A DNA stretch of 64,000 bases from an uncultured Flavobacteriaceae bacterium (GTDB taxonomy: Bacteria > Bacteroidota > Bacteroidia > Flavobacteriales > Flavobacteriaceae). Under the pieces are notes generated by a model. It did not search any database and was not told where the DNA came from. It saw only the letters and a list, made by a program, of their open reading frames with translations. A program made the translations under genes and the position numbers. Shown here piece by piece: positions 1 through 8,237 of this stretch (position 1 is its first letter; each line of letters opens with the position of its first letter). The DNA is taken from assembly GCA_947493175.1 (NCBI GenBank), contig CANLQD010000004.1, forward strand, positions 124,001-188,000, written 5' to 3'.

Positions 1-109
1 TTTTACAACGGAGCGTGTTTTTTTGTGCTGCCAGCTTGGCTATGGAAGGGGCCGCAAGATGCTTCTTGATAAGGCAGCGTTTGTTTTCGCACTGTGCGCA
101 GTCTAACAC
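1..109 (-). CDS. Crp/Fnr-family transcriptional regulator, N-terminal fragment (runs off left edge)
   Basis: Reading leftward from a GTG at 109 gives 36 in-frame codons before the window ends. The peptide begins MLDCAQCENKRCLIKKHL and has a Cys-x2-Cys-x4-Cys cluster followed by a fourth Cys about 23 residues on (TLRCK). This resembles the N-terminus of FNR-like regulators, where clustered cysteines can hold an iron-sulfur cluster ahead of the cyclic-nucleotide-binding fold. No ATG is available in the frame; GTG at 109 is the best start, and a TTG further upstream is possible. The gene follows the nitrate transporter on the same strand by about 80 bp, which fits a nitrate or redox regulator. 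The family call rests on a short motif only. Confidence 0.55.
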   Translation of the reverse strand, partial: MLDCAQCENKRCLIKKHLAAPSIAKLAAQKNTLRCK

Positions 110-189
110 GGTATTTCCGCTGTGGCGGCTTGAAATGGATTGATATGTGAGCGTTTGTGGCAAAAAAATTGTTGTTTGGAAGTGTATGG

Positions 190-1617
190 TTATTTATCGA
201 AAGCATAGACTGGCTTCGTTTCCCGAGGCTGTTGTATATCTTCCTGAACAGCTGCTTCATCAGCGGTCGAAAATTTGATTGCCAGTGAGGAAACAGCGGC
301 TACGATTACAAGGATTCCGATAATGAAATATCCACCGGATACAGCTGAGGAAGCGGCTGCTGCTTGGGCCATTTTCACTGCTTCGACTCCCATGGTCTCA
401 TTGGCGGCAATTGCCGAGGTCTCGGCCATGGCCGATTTTGATTTGAGCAGTAACGCCGCTAAAAAAGCGCCTACATTGCCACCGGCTCCGACAATCCCGG
501 AAATGGAACCTATTGCTTTTTTATTGATAAAAGGAACAACAGAAAAGGTGGCGCCTTCCGCCATTTGAACAGTAAGACTGAAGGCTACTAAGAAAACGAT
601 TCCCCAAGTTAAGCTCGTCGCCGTTGAAAAAACAGAGAGGACGGTTCCTTCAATGGCCAAAATGGCGGCAAGGAAGAAGACGCGTCCACGTAGCCCACGT
701 AGTTTGCCGAAGCGATCGCCGAAGAATCCGCCCAGTGTGCGGGCAAAAATGTTCATCAAGGCAAACGATAATACCAAATTGCCTGCGGTAGAACGGCTTA
801 GGCCAAATGTATTCTGTAAATAATCGTCCATAGTTCCGTAGACGGTCAGTTCCATACCAAAACAGGCCGCATAGACTAGGAACAGAATCCAAACCCGGTA
901 ATCTTTCAATACTGTTAAAAAAGAGACTTCATCCTTTTTCAATAGGGGCATTTGCCCTGCTTTTTTTAGATCGGCAAAGTTTCCCTTGGGAGTATCTTGG
1001 GTAAAAAAGTAGTAGATGAGGCCCATAAGCATGGCAATGATTCCGGCGATGACCATGGAATAGCGCCATGCAATGGCATCGGCAACTCCAAAACTTACAA
1101 CGGCTGCTGCAATTAAAGGCATGCCCAACCGATTGGCACCGCCCCCTAGGTTCCCCCATCCGGCAGAGGTAGCGTTTGCTGTCCCTACTACGTTGGGCGC
1201 GAACATGATAGAGGTATGAAATTGAGTGATGACAAAAGATGCTCCGATAAAACCTATAAAGAGCCTGCAGATTAGAAATTGTATGGGCGTTTGCACAAAA
1301 CCAATGAGAATAACGGGAATTGCACCTAAAATGAGCAGATAGGTATAGCACAAACGTGGCCCATATGTATCGCAAAGCTTACCAATAACCAATCGTGCAA
1401 ACACGGTACCGGTCACCGCTAAAATAATCGAGTTCCACTTTTGGTCAGGTGTTAAACCCAAATCCTTAACGACATCGGGCATAAAAGGCACAATACCGAA
1501 CCAGGCAAAGAAACATATAAAGAAAGCTATCGAGGTAATCCAGAATGTGCGGATCGGCATTGATTTGATATTGGTCAACTGTAATGTGGTCGCTTTTTCA
1601 GAAGGAGTTGTCATCAT
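190..1617 (-). CDS. narK: MFS nitrate/nitrite transporter (NarK/NasA type)
   Basis: A 475-residue inner-membrane protein of the major facilitator superfamily, with about 12 hydrophobic segments. It carries the nitrate signature GWGNLGGGA near residue 153 and the loop motif GKLCDTYGPR between helices 2 and 3, both typical of NarK/NasA nitrate-nitrite transporters. Its role is nitrate (and possibly nitrite) movement across the inner membrane to feed the cytoplasmic nitrite reductase encoded at 2740-5686. Two adjacent ATG codons (1617 and 1614) could start it. The promoter region carries the TACGTA motif pair described separately. Whether it imports nitrate only or exchanges nitrate for nitrite cannot be told from sequence. 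Confidence 0.93.
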   Translation of the reverse strand: MMTTPSEKATTLQLTNIKSMPIRTFWITSIAFFICFFAWFGIVPFMPDVVKDLGLTPDQKWNSIILAVTGTVFARLVIGKLCDTYGPRLCYTYLLILGAIPVILIGFVQTPIQFLICRLFIGFIGASFVITQFHTSIMFAPNVVGTANATSAGWGNLGGGANRLGMPLIAAAVVSFGVADAIAWRYSMVIAGIIAMLMGLIYYFFTQDTPKGNFADLKKAGQMPLLKKDEVSFLTVLKDYRVWILFLVYAACFGMELTVYGTMDDYLQNTFGLSRSTAGNLVLSFALMNIFARTLGGFFGDRFGKLRGLRGRVFFLAAILAIEGTVLSVFSTATSLTWGIVFLVAFSLTVQMAEGATFSVVPFINKKAIGSISGIVGAGGNVGAFLAALLLKSKSAMAETSAIAANETMGVEAVKMAQAAAASSAVSGGYFIIGILVIVAAVSSLAIKFSTADEAAVQEDIQQPRETKPVYAFDK

Positions 1618-1621
1618 GGTA

Positions 1622-1690
1622 TATGGCTTCGATTATATCAAAACTACGTATTTATACTTATTTACCTTGTAAATTAATACGTAGTTTGTT
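1622..1690 (-). promoter_or_regulatory. narK promoter with paired TACGTA motifs 33 bp apart
   Basis: TACGTA occurs at 1645-1650 and 1678-1683, embedded in AACTACGTATT and AATACGTAGTT, which are inverted copies of each other. On the minus strand the proximal copy runs straight into TAGTTTTG, a match to the Bacteroidota -7 element TAnnTTTG, so a protein bound there would overlap the promoter. The same motif with the same 33-bp spacing occurs upstream of cobA/nirB. Confidence 0.6.
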
Positions 1691-1845
1691 CTTTTTTTCG
1701 ATTCGGGCAATACAAGGAGGGTTTCTTTGGGAAATTGAAAAAATATCCCTGTTCCTTTTGGGATTTTAAGAATGACGCGCTTTTCTAAAGAGCGAAAGAT
1801 TCATACGGTTTTTTCTGTTTGTGCCACTTATATGTTAGAAAGGGA

Positions 1846-2613
1846 TCACCACCGTAGCACGCGTTCTATGGCCTCTTCGAAAAAAGAAGGGTGGTTGGCC
1901 ACGACCTCACCGATGACAATGACGCCAGGTTGGACGATATCTATCTCTGGAAGTACTTCATGGATGCTGCCCAAGGTGGTGACAGTACAAGATTCATTTG
2001 ACATGGTGCCATTTTGAACGATAGCCATGGGTGTCATAGAACCTCGATACTTGCTGACCTCCGTAGTAATTTCTTTGAGTTTTCGAACGCCCATCAAGAT
2101 AACCATGGTCGCCGAGGATTGCGAGGCAAATTTTAAATCCTGTGAAAAAGAACCATCTTGTTTGGTGGCGGTCATCACCCAAAAACTGCTGCTAATCCCC
2201 CGTTGGGTCATAGGAATTCCTTGACCGGAGGGAACTGCCAAAGCGCTCGAAACGCCAGGCACTACCGAAACAGGAATTCCAAAAGACTCCACATATTCTA
2301 TTTCCTCATTGGCGCGCCCAAAGACAAAAGGATCTCCTCCTTTAAGGCGCACCACATGCCCATATTCGAAGGCGTTCTCGACAATCAGCATGTTGATATC
2401 ATCTTGTGTAAAGGAATGCTGGCTGCAACGTTTCCCTACGTATATTTTTGGGATAGCGGTATCGATTTGTAAAAGGAGGTCTTTGCTAACAAGGGCATCA
2501 TATAGCACTACATCTGCATTTTGTAGTGTTCGGAGACCCCTAATGGTTATTAGGTCTTCACTGCCTGGGCCTGCCCCGACCAAACTCACTTTAGGTTGTT
2601 TGTAGCACTTCAT
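1846..2613 (-). CDS. cobA: Uroporphyrinogen-III C-methyltransferase (SUMT)
   Basis: A 255-residue cytoplasmic enzyme that uses S-adenosylmethionine to methylate uroporphyrinogen III twice, giving precorrin-2, the first step to siroheme. The tetrapyrrole methylase signature VGAGPGSEDLIT lies at residues 12-23 and the SAM-binding loop GGDPFVFGR at 92-100. Length fits stand-alone SUMT; the CysG dehydrogenase/chelatase half is absent and is supplied by the separate gene at 8238-8831. It is divergent from nirB, and the 96-126 bp between them carries three TACGTA motifs, so the cofactor gene and the siroheme enzyme that needs it are probably co-regulated. Confidence 0.93.
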   Translation of the reverse strand: MKCYKQPKVSLVGAGPGSEDLITIRGLRTLQNADVVLYDALVSKDLLLQIDTAIPKIYVGKRCSQHSFTQDDINMLIVENAFEYGHVVRLKGGDPFVFGRANEEIEYVESFGIPVSVVPGVSSALAVPSGQGIPMTQRGISSSFWVMTATKQDGSFSQDLKFASQSSATMVILMGVRKLKEITTEVSKYRGSMTPMAIVQNGTMSNESCTVTTLGSIHEVLPEIDIVQPGVIVIGEVVANHPSFFEEAIERVLRW

Positions 2614-2649
2614 TTTATCAAAATTTTAAGCAAAGATTGTCAAATCGAC

Positions 2650-2712
2650 AACAAGAGTACGTATTTATTTTCATATAAACACTAAAAAAATACGTATTAA
2701 TACGTATTATTG
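2650..2712. promoter_or_regulatory. cobA/nirB divergent control region with three TACGTA motifs
   Basis: TACGTA is found at 2658-2663, 2691-2696 and 2701-2706. The last two form a 20-bp perfect palindrome made of two tandem AATACGTATT units. The 2658 and 2691 copies are 33 bp apart, the same as in front of narK. On the minus strand the copy at 2658 leads into TACTCTTG, a near match to TAnnTTTG for cobA. On the plus strand the 2701 copy leads into TATTATTG for nirB. The repeated placement over the -7 element suggests an operator. Confidence 0.6.
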
Positions 2713-2739
2713 TTCCGTAGTTTAATGAAAACGAAGCAC

Positions 2740-5256
2740 ATGAAGACTATTATAGTGGTAGGGAACGGAATGGTGGGGTATAAATTCTGTGAGAAATTTG
2801 TAGCCCGGGAAGAAAGCGACCGGTTTAAGTTGGTGGTCTTTGGAGAGGAGCCCCGAGCTGCCTATGACCGTGTACACCTAAGCGAGTTTTTCGAAAACCA
2901 GGATGCGCAGGCATTAGAGCTGGCTCCTATCGACTGGTATGCCGATAACGGTATCGAGTTGATAGTAAACGAGCGTGTAACCGACATTCATCGAAAAACA
3001 AAAAGCATCACCACGGCCAGTGATGCCGAATACCAGTACGATTACCTGGTTTTGGCCACGGGGTCGGTTCCTTTTGTTCCGCCGATACAAGGCGTGGAGA
3101 AAGAGGGCGTTTTTGTATACCGAACCATTGAGGACTTGGAGGGAATGTTGGCCTATGCCGAAAAGGTGAAAGAAGTAAAACCCAATGGAAAAGCGGCTAT
3201 TTTAGGAGGTGGCTTGTTAGGTTTAGAGGCCGGGAAGGCGGTCATGGATATGGGATTGGAGCCACATGTGGTCGAGTATGCGCCAAAGTTAATGCCCCGG
3301 CAATTAGATGCAAGAAGTAGTAATGTATTGCAACTGACTTTGGAGAACATGGGCATACATATTCATTCCGGAAAGGCCACCAACCGCATCTTGGGAAATG
3401 GCTCGATTACGGGAATGGACTTTGGGGAAGATGATACCTTGGAGGTAGATATGTTAGTTGTTTCCGCGGGGATACGACCGCGTGATGAGCTCGGAAAAAC
3501 CTGCGATTTGGAAATGGGGGTACGTGGTGGTATCGTAGTGAACGACCAAATGCAGACTTCCGACCCGCACATTTACGCCATCGGAGAGGTAGCACTCTAC
3601 AATCAAATGATTTATGGCCTTGTGGCCCCCGGTTATGAAATGGCCGAGGTGGCAGTGAATCAAATTCTACAGAACGGGACGGTACGAATGCAGAAAGAAA
3701 TCGATATGTCGACCAAGCTAAAATTGATAGGGGTCGATGTCGCCAGTTTCGGTATTCCCTATATGCCTGCCGAAAAAGGGCTGTCTATTATATATGAAAA
3801 CAAGACCAAAGGTATTTACAAACGTATAAATGTAAGTCACGATGGAAAAACGCTTCTCGGAGGTATTATGGTGGGCGATGCGGAAGACTACAGTATTCTT
3901 CATCAAATGTATTTGAATAACATGCCATTGCCCGATAATGCGGAAGAATTGATCGTGGGCGCTAGGGGTGAGGGCGGTTCCCCTTTTGGAAGCGCTATGG
4001 ATTTACCCGATACCGCCATTATTTGCTCCTGCGAAGCGGTAACCAAAGGAGCCGTTTGCTGTTCTGTTTTAGAAGATGGTCATGAAACTGTAAAAGCTGT
4101 TGCAAGGGCTACTAAGGCAACCACAGGTTGCGGGGGGTGCAAACCAATGGTGGCCGATTTGGTAAAAGAGAGTTTAAAAACCTTGGGTAAAACGGTCAAG
4201 GAACGTATCTGTGAGCATTTTGACTATTCCCGTCAAGAGCTTTTTGATATCGTAAAACTGCGGGGCATCCAGGATTACGATGAATTGATCGATACCGTAG
4301 GCAACGGTCATGGCTGTGAAGTATGCAAACCTGCCGTAGCCGCCATTTTTGCCAGTATTTACAATGAAACCGCCAACAAACAAAATACCATTCAGGATAC
4401 GAATGACCGTTACTTGGCCAATATACAACGTAACGGCACCTACTCCGTAGTGCCTCGGGTGGCCGGAGGCGAGATTACACCAAAGCAGTTAATGGCCATG
4501 GGCAGAATTGCCCAGAAATATGATTTATACACCAAAATTACGGGCGGACAACGTATTGACATGTTCGGGGCAAAGCTGCATGAGCTTCCTTTGATCTGGG
4601 AAGAATTGATCAAGGAAGGCTTTGAGACCGGTCAGGCCTACGGTAAATCGTTGCGAACTGTAAAGAGCTGTGTGGGTTCTACTTGGTGTCGCTATGGGAT
4701 GGACGAAAGTGTGAGCTTCGCAGTCGAAATAGAACATCGGTATAAAGGCATTCGATCTCCCCACAAGTTAAAGGGCGGTGTATCGGGTTGTATACGAGAG
4801 TGCGCCGAAGCACGCTGCAAAGATTTCGGATTTATTGCTGTTGAAGGCGGGTGGAATGTATACGTTGCCGGGAATGGTGGTGCCAACCCTCGGCACGCCG
4901 AATTGCTAGCTGAAAAAGTAGATAAGAAGACCGCGCTTACCTATGTAGATCGTTTCATTATGTACTATATCAAAACGGCGCAACCCCTGCAGCGAACCGC
5001 ACCTTGGTTAGAAAAACTGGAGGGAGGTATTACCTACCTTCAGAATGTAGTTATCAACGATTCTTTGGGAATCGCGGCCGAGTTAGATCTGGAAATGCAA
5101 GCGTTGGTCGATAGCTATACATGTGAGTGGAAAGAAGCGGTAGAAACCCCCGAAATACGAGAACGCTATACCCATTTTGTGAATTCGGATGAAACCGACG
5201 ATAACATTGAATTTGTTTCACTCCGGGAACAGAAAATGCCAAAGGAATGGGCTTAA
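2740..5256 (+). CDS. nirB: Nitrite reductase (NAD(P)H) large subunit
   Basis: The siroheme-containing subunit of cytoplasmic assimilatory nitrite reductase, which reduces nitrite to ammonium with NAD(P)H. Read in order: an FAD/NAD-binding oxidoreductase half (VVGNGMVGYKF at the N-terminus, a second nucleotide-binding loop GGGLLGLEAGK), two BFD-type [2Fe-2S] modules (IICSCEA with TTGCGGCKP near residues 427-465, and GHGCEVCKP near 525), then the ferredoxin-like and sulfite/nitrite reductase domains. The latter has the paired 4Fe-4S/siroheme cysteines C-x5-C (SCVGSTWC) and C-x3-C (GCIREC). Starts at 2710 (TTG), 2725 and 2740 (ATG) are possible; 2740 was chosen because MKTIIVVGNG matches the family start. 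The product is about 838 residues, the usual length. nirD follows after 49 bp. Confidence 0.95.
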   Translation: MKTIIVVGNGMVGYKFCEKFVAREESDRFKLVVFGEEPRAAYDRVHLSEFFENQDAQALELAPIDWYADNGIELIVNERVTDIHRKTKSITTASDAEYQYDYLVLATGSVPFVPPIQGVEKEGVFVYRTIEDLEGMLAYAEKVKEVKPNGKAAILGGGLLGLEAGKAVMDMGLEPHVVEYAPKLMPRQLDARSSNVLQLTLENMGIHIHSGKATNRILGNGSITGMDFGEDDTLEVDMLVVSAGIRPRDELGKTCDLEMGVRGGIVVNDQMQTSDPHIYAIGEVALYNQMIYGLVAPGYEMAEVAVNQILQNGTVRMQKEIDMSTKLKLIGVDVASFGIPYMPAEKGLSIIYENKTKGIYKRINVSHDGKTLLGGIMVGDAEDYSILHQMYLNNMPLPDNAEELIVGARGEGGSPFGSAMDLPDTAIICSCEAVTKGAVCCSVLEDGHETVKAVARATKATTGCGGCKPMVADLVKESLKTLGKTVKERICEHFDYSRQELFDIVKLRGIQDYDELIDTVGNGHGCEVCKPAVAAIFASIYNETANKQNTIQDTNDRYLANIQRNGTYSVVPRVAGGEITPKQLMAMGRIAQKYDLYTKITGGQRIDMFGAKLHELPLIWEELIKEGFETGQAYGKSLRTVKSCVGSTWCRYGMDESVSFAVEIEHRYKGIRSPHKLKGGVSGCIRECAEARCKDFGFIAVEGGWNVYVAGNGGANPRHAELLAEKVDKKTALTYVDRFIMYYIKTAQPLQRTAPWLEKLEGGITYLQNVVINDSLGIAAELDLEMQALVDSYTCEWKEAVETPEIRERYTHFVNSDETDDNIEFVSLREQKMPKEWA

Positions 5257-5305
5257 ATAGATTAAAGACCACTTTGCTATTAGACTTGGGACAAAAGACT
5301 AAAAA

Positions 5306-5686
5306 ATGACAGAACTTAAATTGAATACGTACGAAACTGTCGCCTTGAACCAGGTAAAAATCTGGTTCAAGGCGGCTCCGGCCTCCAAATTTCCAAAAGA
5401 CGGCGGTGCCTGTATCAAATACAAGGACAAACAAATTGCAGTTTTTAATTTCTCCCGTGAGGGTACCTGGTACGCCTGCCAAAACTTATGTCCGCATAAA
5501 ATGGAGATGGTATTGTCCAGGGGAATGATCGGCGAAGAGCGGCTAGAGGCAAAGGTGGCCTGCCCGTTGCACAAGAACACGTTCTCGCTTAAAACGGGAA
5601 ACCATTTAAATGGTGACTTGGGTGCGATTGCCACCTACCCTGTTAAAGTGGAAAATGACTTTGTGTATGTAGGCTTTTCTGAATGA
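5306..5686 (+). CDS. nirD: Nitrite reductase (NAD(P)H) small subunit, Rieske-type
   Basis: A 126-residue protein with a Rieske-like fold that partners NirB. It keeps the metal-ligand pattern of true Rieske proteins: Cys-Pro-His in CQNLCPHK and Cys-Pro-Leu-His in ACPLHKNTF. Enterobacterial NirD lacks such ligands, so this version may carry a [2Fe-2S] cluster and pass electrons within the complex. It lies 49 bp after nirB in the same direction, as in most nirBD operons. Family assignment is firm; cluster occupancy is inference from the residues. Confidence 0.93.
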   Translation: MTELKLNTYETVALNQVKIWFKAAPASKFPKDGGACIKYKDKQIAVFNFSREGTWYACQNLCPHKMEMVLSRGMIGEERLEAKVACPLHKNTFSLKTGNHLNGDLGAIATYPVKVENDFVYVGFSE

Positions 5687-5756
5687 ACTGATTTGGACTT
5701 TTAGCCAATTTTGAGGGTTTAAATAAGTTCAATAGCTTTGGGTCAAAATCATCGTT

Positions 5757-6347
5757 ATGGGTACTTCTGCTAAATTAGAGCGTGCATTTCAACTTTTTGA
5801 CGCGGCCAATCAGGAAGACCCGAACGTAGAGACCTTTCAAGGAAAAACCTATCCAAAAGAATTGCTGTACGCCCTTCGAATGACCGAGCAATTAAATGCA
5901 TTTGCACCCAATGCCTCGGAAGCCTTGCAATTGACGGCTCGCTGTCAGCATATTTGCCGTTGGGAAATTCCAAGAGGTTCTTATGAGATGAATAGAGAAG
6001 GCTATTTAAGATGGCGTCAAGAGCTAAAGAAGTTCCATGCCGAAAAGGCAGCGGCTATTTTGGAGAAGGTGGGTTATTCGGAAGAACTTATAGCACAAGT
6101 CAAGTTTTTACTCCAAAAGAAACAGCTGAAAAAGAATGAAGAAACGCAAACGTTGGAAGATGTTATTTGCTTAGTGTTTCTTGCATACTACTTTGAGCCA
6201 TTTGCCGCAAAGCATCCCGAAGATAAGACCATCGATATTCTTCAGAAGACCTGGCGAAAAATGTCGGATAAGGGACATGAGCGCGCTTTGAAATTACCCC
6301 TGTCCGAGGACGCCAAGACCCTGGTGAGCAAAGCGATCAGTGCTTGA
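5757..6347 (+). CDS. DUF4202 family protein
   Basis: A 196-residue cytoplasmic protein with no signal peptide or membrane segment. The start (SAKLERAFQLFDAANQEDP), the middle stretch CQHICRWEIPRGSYEMNR and the acidic EDVICLVFL segment fit the DUF4202 family, which is recurrently found beside nitrite reductase genes. Conserved His and Asp/Glu positions hint at an HD-like all-helical fold, but no reaction is established. It sits between nirD and the sensor kinase, in the same direction, 70 bp after nirD. Its job is probably tied to nitrite or ammonium assimilation by context only. Confidence 0.8.
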   Translation: MGTSAKLERAFQLFDAANQEDPNVETFQGKTYPKELLYALRMTEQLNAFAPNASEALQLTARCQHICRWEIPRGSYEMNREGYLRWRQELKKFHAEKAAAILEKVGYSEELIAQVKFLLQKKQLKKNEETQTLEDVICLVFLAYYFEPFAAKHPEDKTIDILQKTWRKMSDKGHERALKLPLSEDAKTLVSKAISA

Positions 6348-6352
6348 TGTAG

Positions 6353-6360
6353 TACCTTTG
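6353..6360 (+). promoter_or_regulatory. Candidate -7 element for the sensor kinase gene
   Basis: TACCTTTG matches the Bacteroidota -7 consensus TAnnTTTG and lies 26 bp before the ATG at 6387, just after the DUF4202 stop codon. A clear TTTG at the expected -33 distance is not visible, so this is tentative. Confidence 0.35.
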
Positions 6361-6386
6361 CGCCATACGAACAAGCAGACAACAAA

Positions 6387-8213
6387 ATGCCCGAAAGCAA
6401 CCATCAAAAACCATTGGATACCGCTACTTTTCTGAGGATTAGGAAGTGGTATTTGCTGGCGTTGGCAGGTATTGCCTTGACCATTATCGTTGCGCAAGTG
6501 CTGATCCAGATGCACCTGAATACCCAATTGAACGATTCCCGTGTCATCAATGTAGCAGGTCGGCAACGCGCATTTAGCCAAAAGTTGGTGAAAGAGGTGT
6601 TATTGTTGGAAGAAGCCAGCGATCAGGAAAATAGGCAGCGAATCATTTCTGAGATAACACAGACCTTGGCTGTATGGAAAGCATCACATCACGGATTGCA
6701 ATCCGGGAATCAAGCGATGAACCTTCCCAGGGAAAACGATTCTGAGATTCTATCGCTTTTTCAAAATTTGGAAACGCATCACAGTGCAATGGTCCAAGCT
6801 GTCGAGATAGTTTTATCACAGGCCGGTAATGGAACCGATGTTCTTAAGGAACAGAAAACCGTTCTGTTGGAAAACGAGCGGCATTTTCTACGCCTGATGG
6901 ATAATATCGTAAACAAGTATGATGAACGAAGCAATGCGAAGCTTCAAAACCTCAAACAGAAAGAGTATTTTCTATTGGCGTTTTCGCTCCTGATCCTGTT
7001 GCTGGAAATCCTATTCATTTTCAAACCCTTGTCAGTTCAGATTCGCAATACTATTGCGGGTCTGATGCAAAGCCAGTTGAAATCGGAAGCCAATGCCCAA
7101 GAAATTGAGACCTTATTGTTGGAAAAGGAAAAATCGTTAAAGGAACTACAAGAGCTAAACTTTGTCATCGACAATGCCGCACTTTTTGCCAGTGCCCGAA
7201 AAGACGGTAGTATTGTATTTATCAGTAAAAAGTTTTTGGAGTTGTTGGGACTTGAAAGAACCGAACTTACCAAGCCCTTGTCCGAGATACTGACTACCGA
7301 CGAGGGCCAACAACAGTATTTGAAAGAAGTTTTAAAGAGCAATCGCAAAAACAATATTCGTAGCGAAGAAATAGAAATTACGACCCGGTCGGGAGAACAT
7401 AGCTGGTTAGATATTTCCATTGTGCCGATGCATCAGGCAAGTAAGCAGCAAAGTATTCTGATTTTGTGTTCCGACATTACAGAGCGTAAGCAAAATGCCC
7501 TGAAGGTAGAGCAACTTACCCAAGAGAACTTCGAGGAACGCATGCTTCAAAAGAAAATTCAAGCGAGCCAGATCGTAGAGGGGCAGGAGGAAGAACGAAA
7601 ACGTATTGCAAAAGACATTCATGATGGTATTGGTCAAATGTTGACTGCTCTAAAATTCAATATTGAATCTATCGACATCGACAATAAGGAAAAGACAGTC
7701 GAAAAGATTACCTATTTAAAAGCGTTGACAGCCGATTTGATCAAAGGGGTACGCACCGCAACCTTTAATCTGACCCCACCGGAATTGGGGGATCACGGTA
7801 TTTTCCCGGCACTGCACAAGATGACCGTTGAACTATCAAAGCTCACAGGTAAAAACATACTGTTCGAAAACAGGGCCGATGAAAACATTCGGTTCGATAC
7901 CTTGGCTGAAACCAATATCTATCGGGTTACCCAAGAAGCAGTGAACAATGCCATCAAATATGCCCAAGCCAACTATATTTTGGTTACTATTAATTTTAAA
8001 GATGATATCTTAAGTATTGTGGTCGATGATGACGGGAAAGGATTCGACGCGTCGATTTTAAACGAAGTTCCAAAAAACAGTAGTGAAGGTGGTATGGGTC
8101 TCTTTTTTATGAAGGAAAGGATCAGTTATATAAACGGACGTTTGTTCATCAACTCTGAATTGGGCAAGGGAACACGGGTGACCATCAATTACAAAACCTA
8201 TAAAATGAACTAG
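6387..8213 (+). CDS. NarX-like sensor histidine kinase (PilJ-type sensor, PAS, HisKA_3)
   Basis: A 608-residue inner-membrane kinase. Transmembrane helices at about 20-42 and 192-214 bracket a periplasmic four-helix sensor region that starts with NDSRVINVAGRQRAFSQK (49-66), similar to the nitrate-binding P-box of NarX and to PilJ-type sensors. A PAS domain follows (about 250-370), then a HisKA_3 dimerisation domain with the phosphorylatable His in AKDIHDGIGQ (about residue 412), and a HATPase with the N box (TQEAVNNAIKYA), DDDGKGFD and GGMGLFFMKER. Such kinases signal to LuxR/NarL-type response regulators. None is encoded next to it here, so its partner lies elsewhere. Nitrate or nitrite is the likely ligand by motif and position. 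Confidence 0.88.
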   Translation: MPESNHQKPLDTATFLRIRKWYLLALAGIALTIIVAQVLIQMHLNTQLNDSRVINVAGRQRAFSQKLVKEVLLLEEASDQENRQRIISEITQTLAVWKASHHGLQSGNQAMNLPRENDSEILSLFQNLETHHSAMVQAVEIVLSQAGNGTDVLKEQKTVLLENERHFLRLMDNIVNKYDERSNAKLQNLKQKEYFLLAFSLLILLLEILFIFKPLSVQIRNTIAGLMQSQLKSEANAQEIETLLLEKEKSLKELQELNFVIDNAALFASARKDGSIVFISKKFLELLGLERTELTKPLSEILTTDEGQQQYLKEVLKSNRKNNIRSEEIEITTRSGEHSWLDISIVPMHQASKQQSILILCSDITERKQNALKVEQLTQENFEERMLQKKIQASQIVEGQEEERKRIAKDIHDGIGQMLTALKFNIESIDIDNKEKTVEKITYLKALTADLIKGVRTATFNLTPPELGDHGIFPALHKMTVELSKLTGKNILFENRADENIRFDTLAETNIYRVTQEAVNNAIKYAQANYILVTINFKDDILSIVVDDDGKGFDASILNEVPKNSSEGGMGLFFMKERISYINGRLFINSELGKGTRVTINYKTYKMN

Positions 8214-8237
8214 TCTTGAGTTCAACAAAAAAGTGCT

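Noticed and set aside
3-260. 85-codon minus-strand frame at the left edge
   Set aside because: It overlaps the end of the nitrate transporter and reads the Crp/Fnr fragment out of frame; the composition is not protein-like.
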